NCBI GenBank assembly: GCA_024278595.1
Contig: JAJRSW010000039.1
Location: 1-64,000, forward strand
From: Fidelibacterota bacterium
Lineage (GTDB): Bacteria; Fidelibacterota; UBA8477; JABMPR01
DNA length: 64,000 nucleotides
Direction of reading: 5' to 3'
Position 1 is the stretch's first letter. Each line of letters starts with the position of its first letter. A program made the translations under genes and the position numbers. The notes below the pieces were generated by a model. That model was not told where the DNA came from, did not search any database, and saw nothing but the letters and a program-made list of their open reading frames with translations. Shown here one piece after another: positions 29,276 through 38,337 of the stretch.

Positions 29276-30157
29276 ATGAGCAATTGTATCACCATAAATG
29301 TGTTGGAAAAGACAGCCTTGTACAAGTTGAAGGGGCTGCCCCTGGCACAAAAGACCACTGATCACCTGGAAAGCTGCCAGTTCTGCAGGGAGCAATTTGA
29401 AAATTTGATTCAGCAATTTCAGCTATATGAAGAGCAATTCGAGAAATTCCCTGAACATATCCTTGAGCAAATAAGCAATTCTATAACTCATAAGCAGCCA
29501 TCAGCATATATTTTTGAAGCCAGTTTATTAAAAGATACCGCTGAGCTGCATGGATTTGAGGAAAGCTTCAACACGCGTGCCGCTGATTCAAATCCCCGCC
29601 CGGCAGTTGCCCGCTTTCAGAGTATTGCGGTCTTGAGTACACCAGAGTCTGATTTGCTGGTACGGATAACCCATGATGCTGACCAAGGGAATACATGGCT
29701 GCATCTGATCGCTGAGGATGACGAAAAAGTGCGGCATGTCCCGATCCGAATCGAACCCACAGCTCAGGATTATATCACCGACGACCTGGGTCGGGTAAAC
29801 CTGGGTAATCAGCCCTTGCCGGTGGCAGAAAAGTTGAAAGTCATTGTGCAAACCCCCAGGGCCTCTTTTGATATGACTATCTTGGAGCAAAGCTGGTCTG
29901 AACTGGTGGGTAAGGGTGAGATTATTGTAACAAATCAAGCCAATGATCAGATGTTTATTGAGTTTCAACCACAAGGGGAGACTTATCGCTTGAGTGTACG
30001 CTTGCATGCTTCTCAGATTTCTGGTGGCTTGCAAAAGATTCAGATTGTGGCCAATAAGGAAAATGGTTTGAACAAAATAAAAGCTGTTAAACGCGGGGTA
30101 GCCATTTTCAGTGAGGTAACTGAAACAGCTTTGCTCAGGATAAAGATCTTCGGTTAG
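29276..30157 (+). CDS. zf-HC2-like zinc finger plus beta-rich domain protein
   Basis: A 293-aa protein. Residues about 1-45 carry a zinc-finger-like HLESCQFCREQF (Hx3CxxC), the pattern of ZAS/zf-HC2 anti-sigma domains. Residues about 105-293 are beta-rich and include YITDDLGRVNLGNQPLP, which resembles a carboxypeptidase-regulatory/transthyretin-like strand pair. No transmembrane segment is visible, unlike typical anti-sigma factors. It may sense or hold a partner, possibly the product of the preceding gene. It starts 4 bp after that gene and ends 4 bp before the Lon-like gene. Confidence 0.6.
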   Translation: MSNCITINVLEKTALYKLKGLPLAQKTTDHLESCQFCREQFENLIQQFQLYEEQFEKFPEHILEQISNSITHKQPSAYIFEASLLKDTAELHGFEESFNTRAADSNPRPAVARFQSIAVLSTPESDLLVRITHDADQGNTWLHLIAEDDEKVRHVPIRIEPTAQDYITDDLGRVNLGNQPLPVAEKLKVIVQTPRASFDMTILEQSWSELVGKGEIIVTNQANDQMFIEFQPQGETYRLSVRLHASQISGGLQKIQIVANKENGLNKIKAVKRGVAIFSEVTETALLRIKIFG

Positions 30158-30161
30158 GCCT

Positions 30162-32483
30162 GTGTCCATACCCCTGAGAGAAATCGAGCAACATTTCCGG
30201 GAGCTGCAATATTATCTCCGTAATGGTCTGGCTTCCCGGGTTAAACTGGATCTGATCAATCAATTCTTCTCAAATCTGGGTGCTCAGGAATTTCCACAAC
30301 GGTATCTGTCCTATTTTCAGGAGATTTATGAAGATTTTCTGGGACTACTGGAACCAGAGAACTTACAATTTAGATCAACTGGTTTCTTGGCAGATGTGGG
30401 TAAACTGGTGGAGGTGATGCAGCAGGCTGGTTTGAATGAGGTGTCTGATCCAGACTATCAGAAATATCATGACAATCTCAGATATCAGCAGATTGCCACT
30501 TGTTGTTATACAGCTGATCAGTCTGGCTTGGAGCTGCTCACCGGGATCAAAACACAGTATGAGTCAGGAGTCGACCCCCCTGATGTTTTAAGCAAGATTT
30601 TGTGTGCTAGTGAGTTCAAGGGCCATAAAAATATAGAGGTCCTGGAGAAAATCAGCCAGAACTGGCAAACTGATGCTCTGGGGTGGTCACAAAAAACTGT
30701 CTGGATTCCCCTGGTGGAGCAGGAAACGACTCAGAATTTTGGCAAAATAGTGCTTGCGACTCTTCAGCCGTTGAGCGTGGATGTTGAACAACGCAGGCAG
30801 GCGGCTGATATGGACCTGATATTCTTTAACAATCACCCCCTGAGTGTGGGTGACCCGGTTTACGATCAGGCTCTGGATGCGGTTGGCGCTGCAAAAATGC
30901 ACTTGAAGATTCGCAAACCGGGAAAAATTCCAAAATTCAGGATCATGTTTGGTTTTCCTGACAAACAATACTTCTATACTGGTGAATCTTTTGGTTTGGG
31001 AATGAGTCTGGCTGTGCTGGCTCAGATGGAAAAGGTGCTGATCCAGCGTAGCCAGCACCGGATTGCCCAAAATGCAGTCATCACAGGTGGGATTGACATT
31101 CTCGGGCAGGTGCGTGGTGTCTCAGAGGAGAGTTTACCTGCCAAGCTTGAGGCTTTCTATTATTCACCGTTTGAGAGCTTTGTGCATCCTGATGTCAATG
31201 CTGGTATTGTTGAAGATATTGTAAAACGTTTCTCGGGGGTTAGTCATTCTGAGCACCGCGAAGAATCTAGATTCTCAACCACCGTTTCCACCCCCTCGGC
31301 TCCCAATCTTCAAACTTTCGAACTCCCCAACCTTCCAACAGCAGATCTACCCACAATTCTCAAACATGCAACCGTCACCCAAAAACGGACCATCAGTCTA
31401 CGGGAATGGTCCCAGGCCCACATCCGCAAAAACCAGATCATGCGTTATGTGGCTGCTATTCTGGTAGTTGCAGGGATTGGCTGGGGGAGTTGGTGGTTTA
31501 CGCAGGATTTGAATCCGGTGAGTGCAACGATAGACCATGAATATTTGTATGCACGAAACAAAAGTGACAAGTTGCTCTGGACCTATAAATTTCCTTTTGA
31601 GCTTGATTTAAAACTTTATAATGCTAATCGGGAGGATAGACTGCTACATGTGTTTGATCTGGACAGTGACGGTGCAAATGAAGTTATATTAGGATTACGG
31701 GAAGAGGATGCAGAGGCTGCAGGTCTGGTCTATTGTTTTGGTCCCGACGGAAAATTATTATGGAAACTTGATCCACGGAAAAAATTTACATGCCGGGATG
31801 CAATAGTTAATGATCACTATTATGTGAAACACATCATTCCTGTTTGTGGAAAAAGTCAAGAGGATGAGAATTACCTGATCATTTGCTTTGCTCATCATCT
31901 GTATTTCCCTTATAAGATCATCAAGGTCAACAAAACCGGTCAAATAATTGGTGAATTTAACCATTGCGGGCAAATTCAGGGGATGAAATACTTCCCCGCT
32001 GAGGAAAATTATTCTGAAAAACTGGTCTTTTGGGGAACCAATAATCAGTATAACACAGCGGTATTGGGAAGTCTGGATCCGGACCATATTCAGGGCTATT
32101 CACCGGGCTATCGGCAGAAATGTGATATTTCAGATGCGATTACACCGACCGGAATGGTTTACATTAAATTCCCGGTCCCCGGTGATTATCAGGTTTCAAA
32201 AAGTTTTATTCGCTCAGAAGTAGGGAGCTACGTTTCAAACGGTGATGGCAGTTATTTAGCAAGTGTCATTTTAAGTGAGAATGCATATCTCCTGTATACA
32301 TTTAATCAAGATTTAACCCTGCTCAATTTCGATCTTTCAGATTCGTACTATGGTTTATACAAAGCGTATTATGGAGTTGATATTTATGATCAGAATGAGC
32401 CTGAGGAAGTAAGAAATTATTTCACTGCCCTCCAATACTGGAATGGTACCGGTTGGGTTTCGGGCTCTGATTTATCTGAATAG
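30162..32483 (+). CDS. Membrane protein with Lon-type S16 protease domain and FG-GAP-like outer domain
   Basis: A 773-aa protein from GTG 30162. Residues about 1-170 are helical. Residues about 200-362 resemble the Lon proteolytic domain: YTGESFGLGMSLAVLA, with Ser276 in the Lon GPSAG position, and ITGGIDILGQVRGV then PAKLEAF, with Lys328 in the GGLKEK position, giving the Ser-Lys dyad. No AAA module is present. A low-complexity linker (about 361-405) precedes one transmembrane helix, about 428-448 (YVAAILVVAGIGWGSWW). The rest is predicted outside the cytoplasm, starting with FDLDSDGANEVILGL and CFGPDGKLLWKLDP, as in FG-GAP/VCBS or PQQ-like propellers. Protease call is by motif only; the overall architecture is unfamiliar. 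Confidence 0.7.
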   Translation: MSIPLREIEQHFRELQYYLRNGLASRVKLDLINQFFSNLGAQEFPQRYLSYFQEIYEDFLGLLEPENLQFRSTGFLADVGKLVEVMQQAGLNEVSDPDYQKYHDNLRYQQIATCCYTADQSGLELLTGIKTQYESGVDPPDVLSKILCASEFKGHKNIEVLEKISQNWQTDALGWSQKTVWIPLVEQETTQNFGKIVLATLQPLSVDVEQRRQAADMDLIFFNNHPLSVGDPVYDQALDAVGAAKMHLKIRKPGKIPKFRIMFGFPDKQYFYTGESFGLGMSLAVLAQMEKVLIQRSQHRIAQNAVITGGIDILGQVRGVSEESLPAKLEAFYYSPFESFVHPDVNAGIVEDIVKRFSGVSHSEHREESRFSTTVSTPSAPNLQTFELPNLPTADLPTILKHATVTQKRTISLREWSQAHIRKNQIMRYVAAILVVAGIGWGSWWFTQDLNPVSATIDHEYLYARNKSDKLLWTYKFPFELDLKLYNANREDRLLHVFDLDSDGANEVILGLREEDAEAAGLVYCFGPDGKLLWKLDPRKKFTCRDAIVNDHYYVKHIIPVCGKSQEDENYLIICFAHHLYFPYKIIKVNKTGQIIGEFNHCGQIQGMKYFPAEENYSEKLVFWGTNNQYNTAVLGSLDPDHIQGYSPGYRQKCDISDAITPTGMVYIKFPVPGDYQVSKSFIRSEVGSYVSNGDGSYLASVILSENAYLLYTFNQDLTLLNFDLSDSYYGLYKAYYGVDIYDQNEPEEVRNYFTALQYWNGTGWVSGSDLSE
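31236..31340 (+). repeat. Intergenic-type repeat embedded in the Lon-like gene
   Basis: Within the coding sequence, TAGTCATTCTGAGCACCGCG (31240 onward) plus AAGAATCT belongs to the same GTCAT-n-GAGC-n-GAAG family as the arms at 17591-17767. It is followed by the word-like repeats CAAACTTTCGAACTCC and CCAACCTTCCAACAG. It stays in frame and encodes the Ser/Pro/Thr-rich linker between protease domain and membrane helix. Confidence 0.6.
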
Positions 32484-32597
32484 GTTATTGTTTTTTGTCA
32501 CATTATTAAAATATACCTGATTAATCCAATTACAGTTTTTTGATTTCTTTGTCCATGCGAATAGTTCTCACTAAAGCTAAATGAAAGGGGCTGTTTG

Positions 32598-35500
32598 ATG
32601 AAAAGCAAATCATTAAATCTTGTAAAACTGATTGTGTTGACCTGCTTGGTTACTACTAATGCGATTTTAGGTCAAACAATATTAAATGATGAATTTGAAG
32701 CAGGGAACCTGGATCAATGGACTATAGCAGGTCGTCAGGAAGGGGTGAATACAGCTGAAGTAACTCTCAGAGATGGTAGTAATCAAGCACATATCCGACA
32801 TGAAGATTACACTGAAATTACCTTAGAAAATCTTTTTACCTATTCTGAATCTCTCACCTTTCAATTCGATATGGAAGTTGCAGTTGCTTCGGATGCATCC
32901 AATACCAGTACCTTTTGGGCTTCGGCCGGTGTCTTCTTTAACTTTCTGGATGCTGATTCCATCAGTTTGGGTTGGGTTTCTTATGAGGCTTACACTTCCC
33001 AACTTCATCCTGATGGGCATAATACTGACAGCACCCGGGTTAATGAAATCATAGTGGGTAGTATGGATTCCTACTCATTCACAATATCGGAATTGCTTAG
33101 CCAGATATTTCTATCGGAAAATCCTTCAATTATCGAATTGGAGTTTCGTGCTTACACGACTGGTTGGCCTTATAATATGAGTGGAGATGTATGGCTAGAT
33201 AATGTGGTTGTTAGTCAAGCAATTCTGGATGATGGTCTTGTAGCTTTTTATCCGTTGAATGGTGACGCCAGTGATGAAAGTGGGAATGGGAGTGATGGAA
33301 CTGTCAACGGGGCCACTCTTACCATTGATCGGTTTGGAAATGAAAATAGTGCTTATGAATTTGATGGTGTAGATGATTTTATTGAGATCCCTGTTTTGTT
33401 TAATGGGGATCAAGATCCCATATCACTTGTTGCATGGGCCAAAATCCCAACCGGAGGTTCTGGGAATGGGACCATATTTTGTGAAACCAATGGATTTGAT
33501 CAACGAAACCAGTTCAAACTTCATGGGAATGATGAGTCTGTAAGCCTGACATTCGATCAGTATAGGCCTGCAGGTGGAGGAGCAAGCGCAAGCTTGATTA
33601 TTCCTTCATCTGAATACAATATTTGGGTTCAAATCGCTATTGTGAAAGAGGTAGATAGTGTATTCTTCTACAAAAACGGGATACTTTTTGAATCAGCGCT
33701 CCATGTTGAAACATATTCGGGTTCCGCAGTGAACACCGCTTATCTTGGTCGGCTAATAAATGCTAGTTATTCGTTCGCAGGAATATTGGATGACATCCGT
33801 ATTTACAATCATGCTGTTGACGAAACAGAGATCAATTCTCTGTATCACCTAGGTGGCTGGCCATTCAATGATCAGGATATGGTCTTGGATTTTGAGGATC
33901 AATCTCTCGATGACTGGATGATTGTAGAAGCAGTCCCTGGCTCGGGGCAAATGGAAATCCTAGCAGGTTCTCTGGATGGAACAGGTGAGTACGTCCTGCA
34001 GACACAGGTCTTCAATGCCGGAGGGAATGAAAATGATCGGGCTGCAGCGTATTATATGCCGTCTTCTGGTTGGGTTAATTATCAGATTTCCTATGATTTT
34101 CAGATTGTTTCAACAAACTATTATAACTACACAGACCAGTACTTTTTTATACAGGATGAATCCTCATTTTTACAAAATTGTTACCGGCTACGATTCTTCC
34201 AGGGAGATAACATTGCCTTCTTTAGTCTGATCCAGGATAGTGTATGGACGACACAGGCAACCGCTTCAATAACTCTAGATCCCGGTATTACATATCATGT
34301 AGATTTATTAACTGCAGCTGACAGTATTTCAATCCTGTTAGACGATGTTGTATTACTTGAGTTTGCAGATAACACTTTTCGAAGTGGTGGTTTTGCTATG
34401 GGTACATCTACAGCAGGTTTGGAAAATGGAATAACGGCCAATTATGACAATATCCATTGCTCAAATATTCAGCTCATGGAAAACCAATCACTATTGGTAG
34501 GGTCCATGTCAACCATGATGGGGCAATATGTCGATATTCCCGTATTTATGAGCACTGATAGTATTCGCGCCGCCGAGCTTGATTTCTCAGGCTATGCAGA
34601 AGGTCTGGAATATATCGGGATTGATACGGTGGGAACCATGATCGGTGGTCTGGACTGGACCTGGGCCGAGAATGAAGTTGACGGTGTGTTACAGATCGCC
34701 TTCGCCGGCTCGGAAGAGATTTCGGGTGAAGGTGTGTTCTGCTATCTGGAATTTCAGGTAGTGGGTGAGATTTGCACGACTGTGCCAGTAAACTGCGATT
34801 ATGCTCTTTTCAACGATGTGGAAGTCACCGATATCACCAACGGTTCAGTCTATATCAAGCCCATACCTGTTTTTGGTGATGTAGATGAGAATGGTTTGGT
34901 TCAGGCACTGGATGCTTCAGATATCCTGCTCTATGCGATAGACTCATTGGCGCTTGATTGTCAATCCTGGACCAATGCCAATGTTTATCTCGATTCCGTA
35001 GTAAATGCCATGGATGCCTCCATTATTCTGCAGTCGGTGGTGGATAGCATTGATTCATTACCAGTAATCCCGGGAGCAGCTGAATTCCTGGCTATGGGTA
35101 GTCTGGATGTCGATGAAATAGTTCAGGCAGGAATTGATCATTCAGTTGGCATTCAAATCAGGTTAACAAATGGTGAAAATATCTATTCCCAGGATTTGGT
35201 GCTCAGCTTTGATCCGGGTGTTCTGGAACCAAGAGCTTCCAATTTCATCGAATATTCAGCTAATACTGTTGGATTTGGGGCCGAGTACAAGGTAGTAGGC
35301 AATACAATTAGGATTGCAGCTGCTAGTGGTACATCAAATACAATTAATGGTCTGTTGGCTACATTAAATTTTGATGTCATCGCCGATGAAGCTGGTCAAA
35401 CTGAGATAGTCCTTGAGTCATTTGGGTTAAATTCAAACCTGGAAAGTGCTCTTGTGACAATTACTGTGGATATTAGGACTTCAGTGGCTGATGACAGTAT

Positions 35501-35786
35501 AATTCCTGACCAATTCATTCTGGAACAGAACTATCCCAACCCCTTCAACCCCACAACAACCATCAGTTATGGGTTACCTGAAGCATCTGAAGTATCAATC
35601 ATCATTTATGATGTGAAAGGGCGTGAGGTTGCAAATCTGGTGCAGTCGAGTCAATCAGCCGGTTGGTATGATATACAGTGGAATGGTTTGAGCAATTCGG
35701 GTAACCCGGCCAGTACCGGATTGTATTTCACCCGGATTCAGGCTGGTGGGTTTAGCGATGTAATTAAGATGGTGTATCTCAGATAA
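32598..35786 (+). CDS. Large secreted T9SS protein with LamG-like and cohesin/dockerin-like domains
   Basis: About 1062 aa with a signal peptide ending near ILGQ. Order: a beta-sandwich (about 28-205), a LamG/concanavalin-like domain starting LVAFYPLNGDASDESGNGSD (about 213-415), a second LamG-like domain (about 430-625), a cohesin-like domain (about 635-755), and a dockerin-like pair with FGDVDENGLVQALDASDILL and NAMDASIILQSVVD. A second cohesin-like domain (about 835-960) and the T9SS sorting tail NYPNPFNPTTTISYGLPEAS, ending VIKMVYLR, complete it. Probably surface-attached or released and carbohydrate-binding. ATG 32598 follows AAAGGGG. Its 3' end is duplicated at 37117-37500. Confidence 0.85.
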   Translation: MKSKSLNLVKLIVLTCLVTTNAILGQTILNDEFEAGNLDQWTIAGRQEGVNTAEVTLRDGSNQAHIRHEDYTEITLENLFTYSESLTFQFDMEVAVASDASNTSTFWASAGVFFNFLDADSISLGWVSYEAYTSQLHPDGHNTDSTRVNEIIVGSMDSYSFTISELLSQIFLSENPSIIELEFRAYTTGWPYNMSGDVWLDNVVVSQAILDDGLVAFYPLNGDASDESGNGSDGTVNGATLTIDRFGNENSAYEFDGVDDFIEIPVLFNGDQDPISLVAWAKIPTGGSGNGTIFCETNGFDQRNQFKLHGNDESVSLTFDQYRPAGGGASASLIIPSSEYNIWVQIAIVKEVDSVFFYKNGILFESALHVETYSGSAVNTAYLGRLINASYSFAGILDDIRIYNHAVDETEINSLYHLGGWPFNDQDMVLDFEDQSLDDWMIVEAVPGSGQMEILAGSLDGTGEYVLQTQVFNAGGNENDRAAAYYMPSSGWVNYQISYDFQIVSTNYYNYTDQYFFIQDESSFLQNCYRLRFFQGDNIAFFSLIQDSVWTTQATASITLDPGITYHVDLLTAADSISILLDDVVLLEFADNTFRSGGFAMGTSTAGLENGITANYDNIHCSNIQLMENQSLLVGSMSTMMGQYVDIPVFMSTDSIRAAELDFSGYAEGLEYIGIDTVGTMIGGLDWTWAENEVDGVLQIAFAGSEEISGEGVFCYLEFQVVGEICTTVPVNCDYALFNDVEVTDITNGSVYIKPIPVFGDVDENGLVQALDASDILLYAIDSLALDCQSWTNANVYLDSVVNAMDASIILQSVVDSIDSLPVIPGAAEFLAMGSLDVDEIVQAGIDHSVGIQIRLTNGENIYSQDLVLSFDPGVLEPRASNFIEYSANTVGFGAEYKVVGNTIRIAAASGTSNTINGLLATLNFDVIADEAGQTEIVLESFGLNSNLESALVTITVDIRTSVADDSIIPDQFILEQNYPNPFNPTTTISYGLPEASEVSIIIYDVKGREVANLVQSSQSAGWYDIQWNGLSNSGNPASTGLYFTRIQAGGFSDVIKMVYLR

Positions 35787-35889
35787 GGAAATACTGCCGA
35801 TAGGGTCTGGTCTATGAAGCGGGTTTACCTGTAACACAGATACAATCGTGCCGATAAAGCAGGGGCGGTCTCCGGGCAGTCCCTGCCGT

Positions 35890-37044
35890 TTAACCACCAA
35901 TCCATTCCAGATAATTATCCGGGTGGATTATTTTATGCTGCGTATCAGGATAAGTTTTGACCCAGGCCGGCGGAATCTTCACCTTCCTTTTTTGCTGCCA
36001 TTTAAATTCGAAGGCCCTTAATTCTCCATACTCTTCTTCAACCCAGTCCAATTCCTGTTGATCGTAAGTTCGCCAGAAATAATTCCGAACAAATCTATTG
36101 GAGTATTGTTGATATTTTATTCGTTCGGCAATAAGATAATTTTCCCACAACTCACCGACATCATTACGTAAATTTAAGTGATTAAAATTATTTATCACTG
36201 CATTACGAATACCTACATCATGAAAGTACCACCTCTGAGATTTGCTGATTTCTTTGCGAAGATTGCGAGAAAAACCCGGTAATTTATACAACACAAATAC
36301 TTTGGTCAATAAGTCTAAATATCTCTCGACCGTAGTTTTACTCATTTGTAACTGTTTGCCTAATTCCTGGATTGAGACTTCTTTACCAATCTGAAAGGCG
36401 ATCAACCGCAGTAAATCTAATATCTTTCCTGATCTGCGAATTCCCTCAAAACTCAAAATGTCCCTCAGCAGATAGTCATTTAGGATCCCGTTTAGATAAA
36501 CGCGCTTTTCGTCCCAATTATCGTACTGGAGCAGTTCCGGGTATGAACCGAAAATCAAGCGCTCTTCCAGTCTGGCTTTCGTTTCTAAAAAATCCTCTGT
36601 TTTTGCCAATTCCATCTGCGCTAACGGGTACAGCATGACCGTATTTTTTCGCCCTACCAAGGGTTCACCCAATTTGTTCGATAGGTCAAAGACTGAGGAA
36701 CCGGTTGCCACAATTTTTAGTTTATCAAAGTGATCTACAATTAGTTTTAGTTTACTCCCGATCTCCGGAATCCTTTGAGCCTCATCGATAATGAGATAGG
36801 ATTTTCCGCTGAGGAACCGTTTGTAATTCGTTACGGACTGCTCCCTCATGAGTTCAACATGCTGAGCATCATCACCATTAAGCAATAGCATCTCATCCGG
36901 CTGAATATTTTTTAAATATTCTTTGATGAACTCCGTCTTCCCAACCCGTCGAGCCCCCAACAGAACAAGGACCTTTTTTCCCTGGAGTCGTTTGGCAAAC
37001 GTGTCTGAAATTGCCCGCGGGATATAATCCATTTCCAATTGCAC
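35890..37044 (-). CDS. DUF4143-type AAA ATPase, second copy
   Basis: A 384-aa protein with the same plan as the gene at 26986 but clearly divergent. Walker A GARRVGKTEFIKEYL, Walker B SYLIIDEAQRIPEIGSK, VATGSSVFDLSNKL, a winged helix VSIQELGKQLQMSKTTVERY, and a C-terminal nuclease-like pattern QQELDWVEEEYGELRAFEFK. All parts look intact. Start GTG 37044 or ATG 37032. It reads leftward against its neighbours and sits between the two copies of a T9SS tail, suggesting that it arrived by insertion or recombination. Confidence 0.85.
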   Translation of the reverse strand: MQLEMDYIPRAISDTFAKRLQGKKVLVLLGARRVGKTEFIKEYLKNIQPDEMLLLNGDDAQHVELMREQSVTNYKRFLSGKSYLIIDEAQRIPEIGSKLKLIVDHFDKLKIVATGSSVFDLSNKLGEPLVGRKNTVMLYPLAQMELAKTEDFLETKARLEERLIFGSYPELLQYDNWDEKRVYLNGILNDYLLRDILSFEGIRRSGKILDLLRLIAFQIGKEVSIQELGKQLQMSKTTVERYLDLLTKVFVLYKLPGFSRNLRKEISKSQRWYFHDVGIRNAVINNFNHLNLRNDVGELWENYLIAERIKYQQYSNRFVRNYFWRTYDQQELDWVEEEYGELRAFEFKWQQKRKVKIPPAWVKTYPDTQHKIIHPDNYLEWIGG

Positions 37045-37116
37045 CTTTCTATACTGACGTAATTTATGTTAATAACGTCATGATACAAGCAGTATTAGCA
37101 TTATTATGGTCTCAGG

Positions 37117-37479
37117 ATGGAATCATTCAAACTGAATGGTAATTTGAATCTGGATATAAAAACCTTATCCATTGTTTCCACTGATCAACAACTTGAGCTT
37201 CCAACTCAGTATACTTTAAAACAGAACTACCCCAACCCCTTCAACCCAACCACGACTATTAGTTACGGATTACCAGAAGCATCTGATGTATCCATCATCA
37301 ACGATGTGAAGGGTCGTGAGGTTACGAATCTGGTACAATCAAGCCAAGCAGCCGGTTGGTATGATGTACAGTGGAATGGGACCACAGAGGCTGGTAATCC
37401 AGTGAGCACCGGACTGTATTTTGCCAGAATCAAGGCCGGTGGGTTTAGTGATGTGATCAAAATGGTTTATTTACAATAA
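37117..37479 (+). pseudogene. Duplicated T9SS tail, remnant of a secreted protein gene
   Basis: The 120-codon frame matches the last about 110 codons of the gene ending at 35786: NYPNPFNPTTTISYGLPEAS, VKGREV, NLVQSSQ, AGWYD, QWNG and GGFSDVIKMVYL are shared. Similarity starts upstream at ESF-LN-NL and continues past the stop (TAAGGAAAT). One codon is lost (IINDVKG against IIIYDVKG). No signal peptide or cargo domain is present, so it cannot be a functional exported protein. Confidence 0.8.
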
Positions 37480-37549
37480 GGAAATTCTACCGCTGAAAAC
37501 GTATTTGATGCTGTCGGGCGGGTTTTCATAAAATATGGGGCACTCTCAG

Positions 37550-37577
37550 GTATGGGCGTATCATGATACGCCCATAC
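37550..37577. repeat. 28-bp perfect palindrome, GTA...TAC family
   Basis: A perfect inverted repeat with half-site GTATGGGCGTATCA and its complement, centred at 37563/37564. It shares length, GTA/TAC ends and a central CATG with the palindrome at 42221-42248 (19 of 28 bases identical). It lies in the non-coding gap between two pseudogenes. Confidence 0.85.
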
Positions 37578-37673
37578 TTTCGCCTATCACAAATCTTCAA
37601 TTATATAAAATCCGCCCTCCTTTAGGCCGCATCAATCTGTGGATAAATATGATGTCACACCTTTAATTTGCAA

Positions 37674-38216
37674 TTACCACAACTCATTAAAAGGAACAGC
37701 ATAAAAACGGTCCCCGAAGGGCAAGACTTTATCTCCATCATACAGGACAACTCCGCAGATAAATTTGTTGTGGCTGGCTTTTAGTCGTCTCAAACCGGCA
37801 AAATCAGATGTTCTCACACTGGCAGAAGCTTTGACCTCAACCCCGCAGATGGCGCTCCCATTCTGCTCACTCACCACGTCAACCTCTACTTTGTCCTTAT
37901 CACGATAATGAAAAAAGCGCAAGGATGAATCTGTCCAGCTCGATTGACGTCGCAATTCCTGATTCACAAAAAAAAGCTGATCCAAGAAACTTATTTTTAA
38001 TGCAGCATTTTCAATCTCCATTTGGGCCAATGGAGCCAGGTGGATCACTTCCATTCTGCCGGCTAACGAATCTGCTAGTTTTGGAATAAGCATAATGTTT
38101 GCTGAACCTGTCAGTATGAAACGACCCGGCCGGCGGTCTTGAGCAACAAGAGCCTTGATTGAAGTAAATAGTTCCGGAGCTCGCTGAATCTCATCAATAA
38201 CAACACTCCGCGCCAT
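37674..38216 (-). pseudogene. Truncated and internally deleted DUF4143 ATPase
   Basis: A 180-codon leftover of a third DUF4143-type ATPase. Walker B (SVVIDEIQRAPELFTSIKAL) and TGSANIMLIPKLADSLAGRM survive. The Walker A N-terminus is missing: just upstream the sequence changes to the repeat at 38227-38273. After LAPLAQMEIENAAL the frame jumps to the nuclease-like C-terminal part (DKVEVDVVSEQNGSAICGVEVKAS in pieces), so the middle winged-helix region is deleted. It cannot bind ATP as it stands. Confidence 0.8.
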
Positions 38217-38226
38217 TTCGACGGGT

Positions 38227-38273
38227 GGTCCCTGAGCTCTGTCGAAGGGCGGTTCCTGAGCCAGTCGAAGGGC
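38227..38273 (+). repeat. Two tandem CCTGAGC-n-GTCGAAGGGC units
   Basis: Unit 1 (38227-38250) contains CCTGAGCTCTGTCGAAGGGC. Unit 2 (38251-38273) contains TTCCTGAGCCAGTCGAAGGG. The pair lies exactly at the truncated end of the ATPase remnant and 65 bases before the flavoprotein fragment, so it marks the recombination boundary between two decayed genes. Confidence 0.8.
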
Positions 38274-38337
38274 TCAATGCAACGCTCTGCGGCCTCGTAC
38301 CTCTGCGAGAGGGACTTTCTACGGGGGCGTCAAGCTT

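Noticed and set aside
37674-38216. Functional small ATPase
   Set aside because: No Walker A motif, and the middle region is deleted relative to the two intact relatives.
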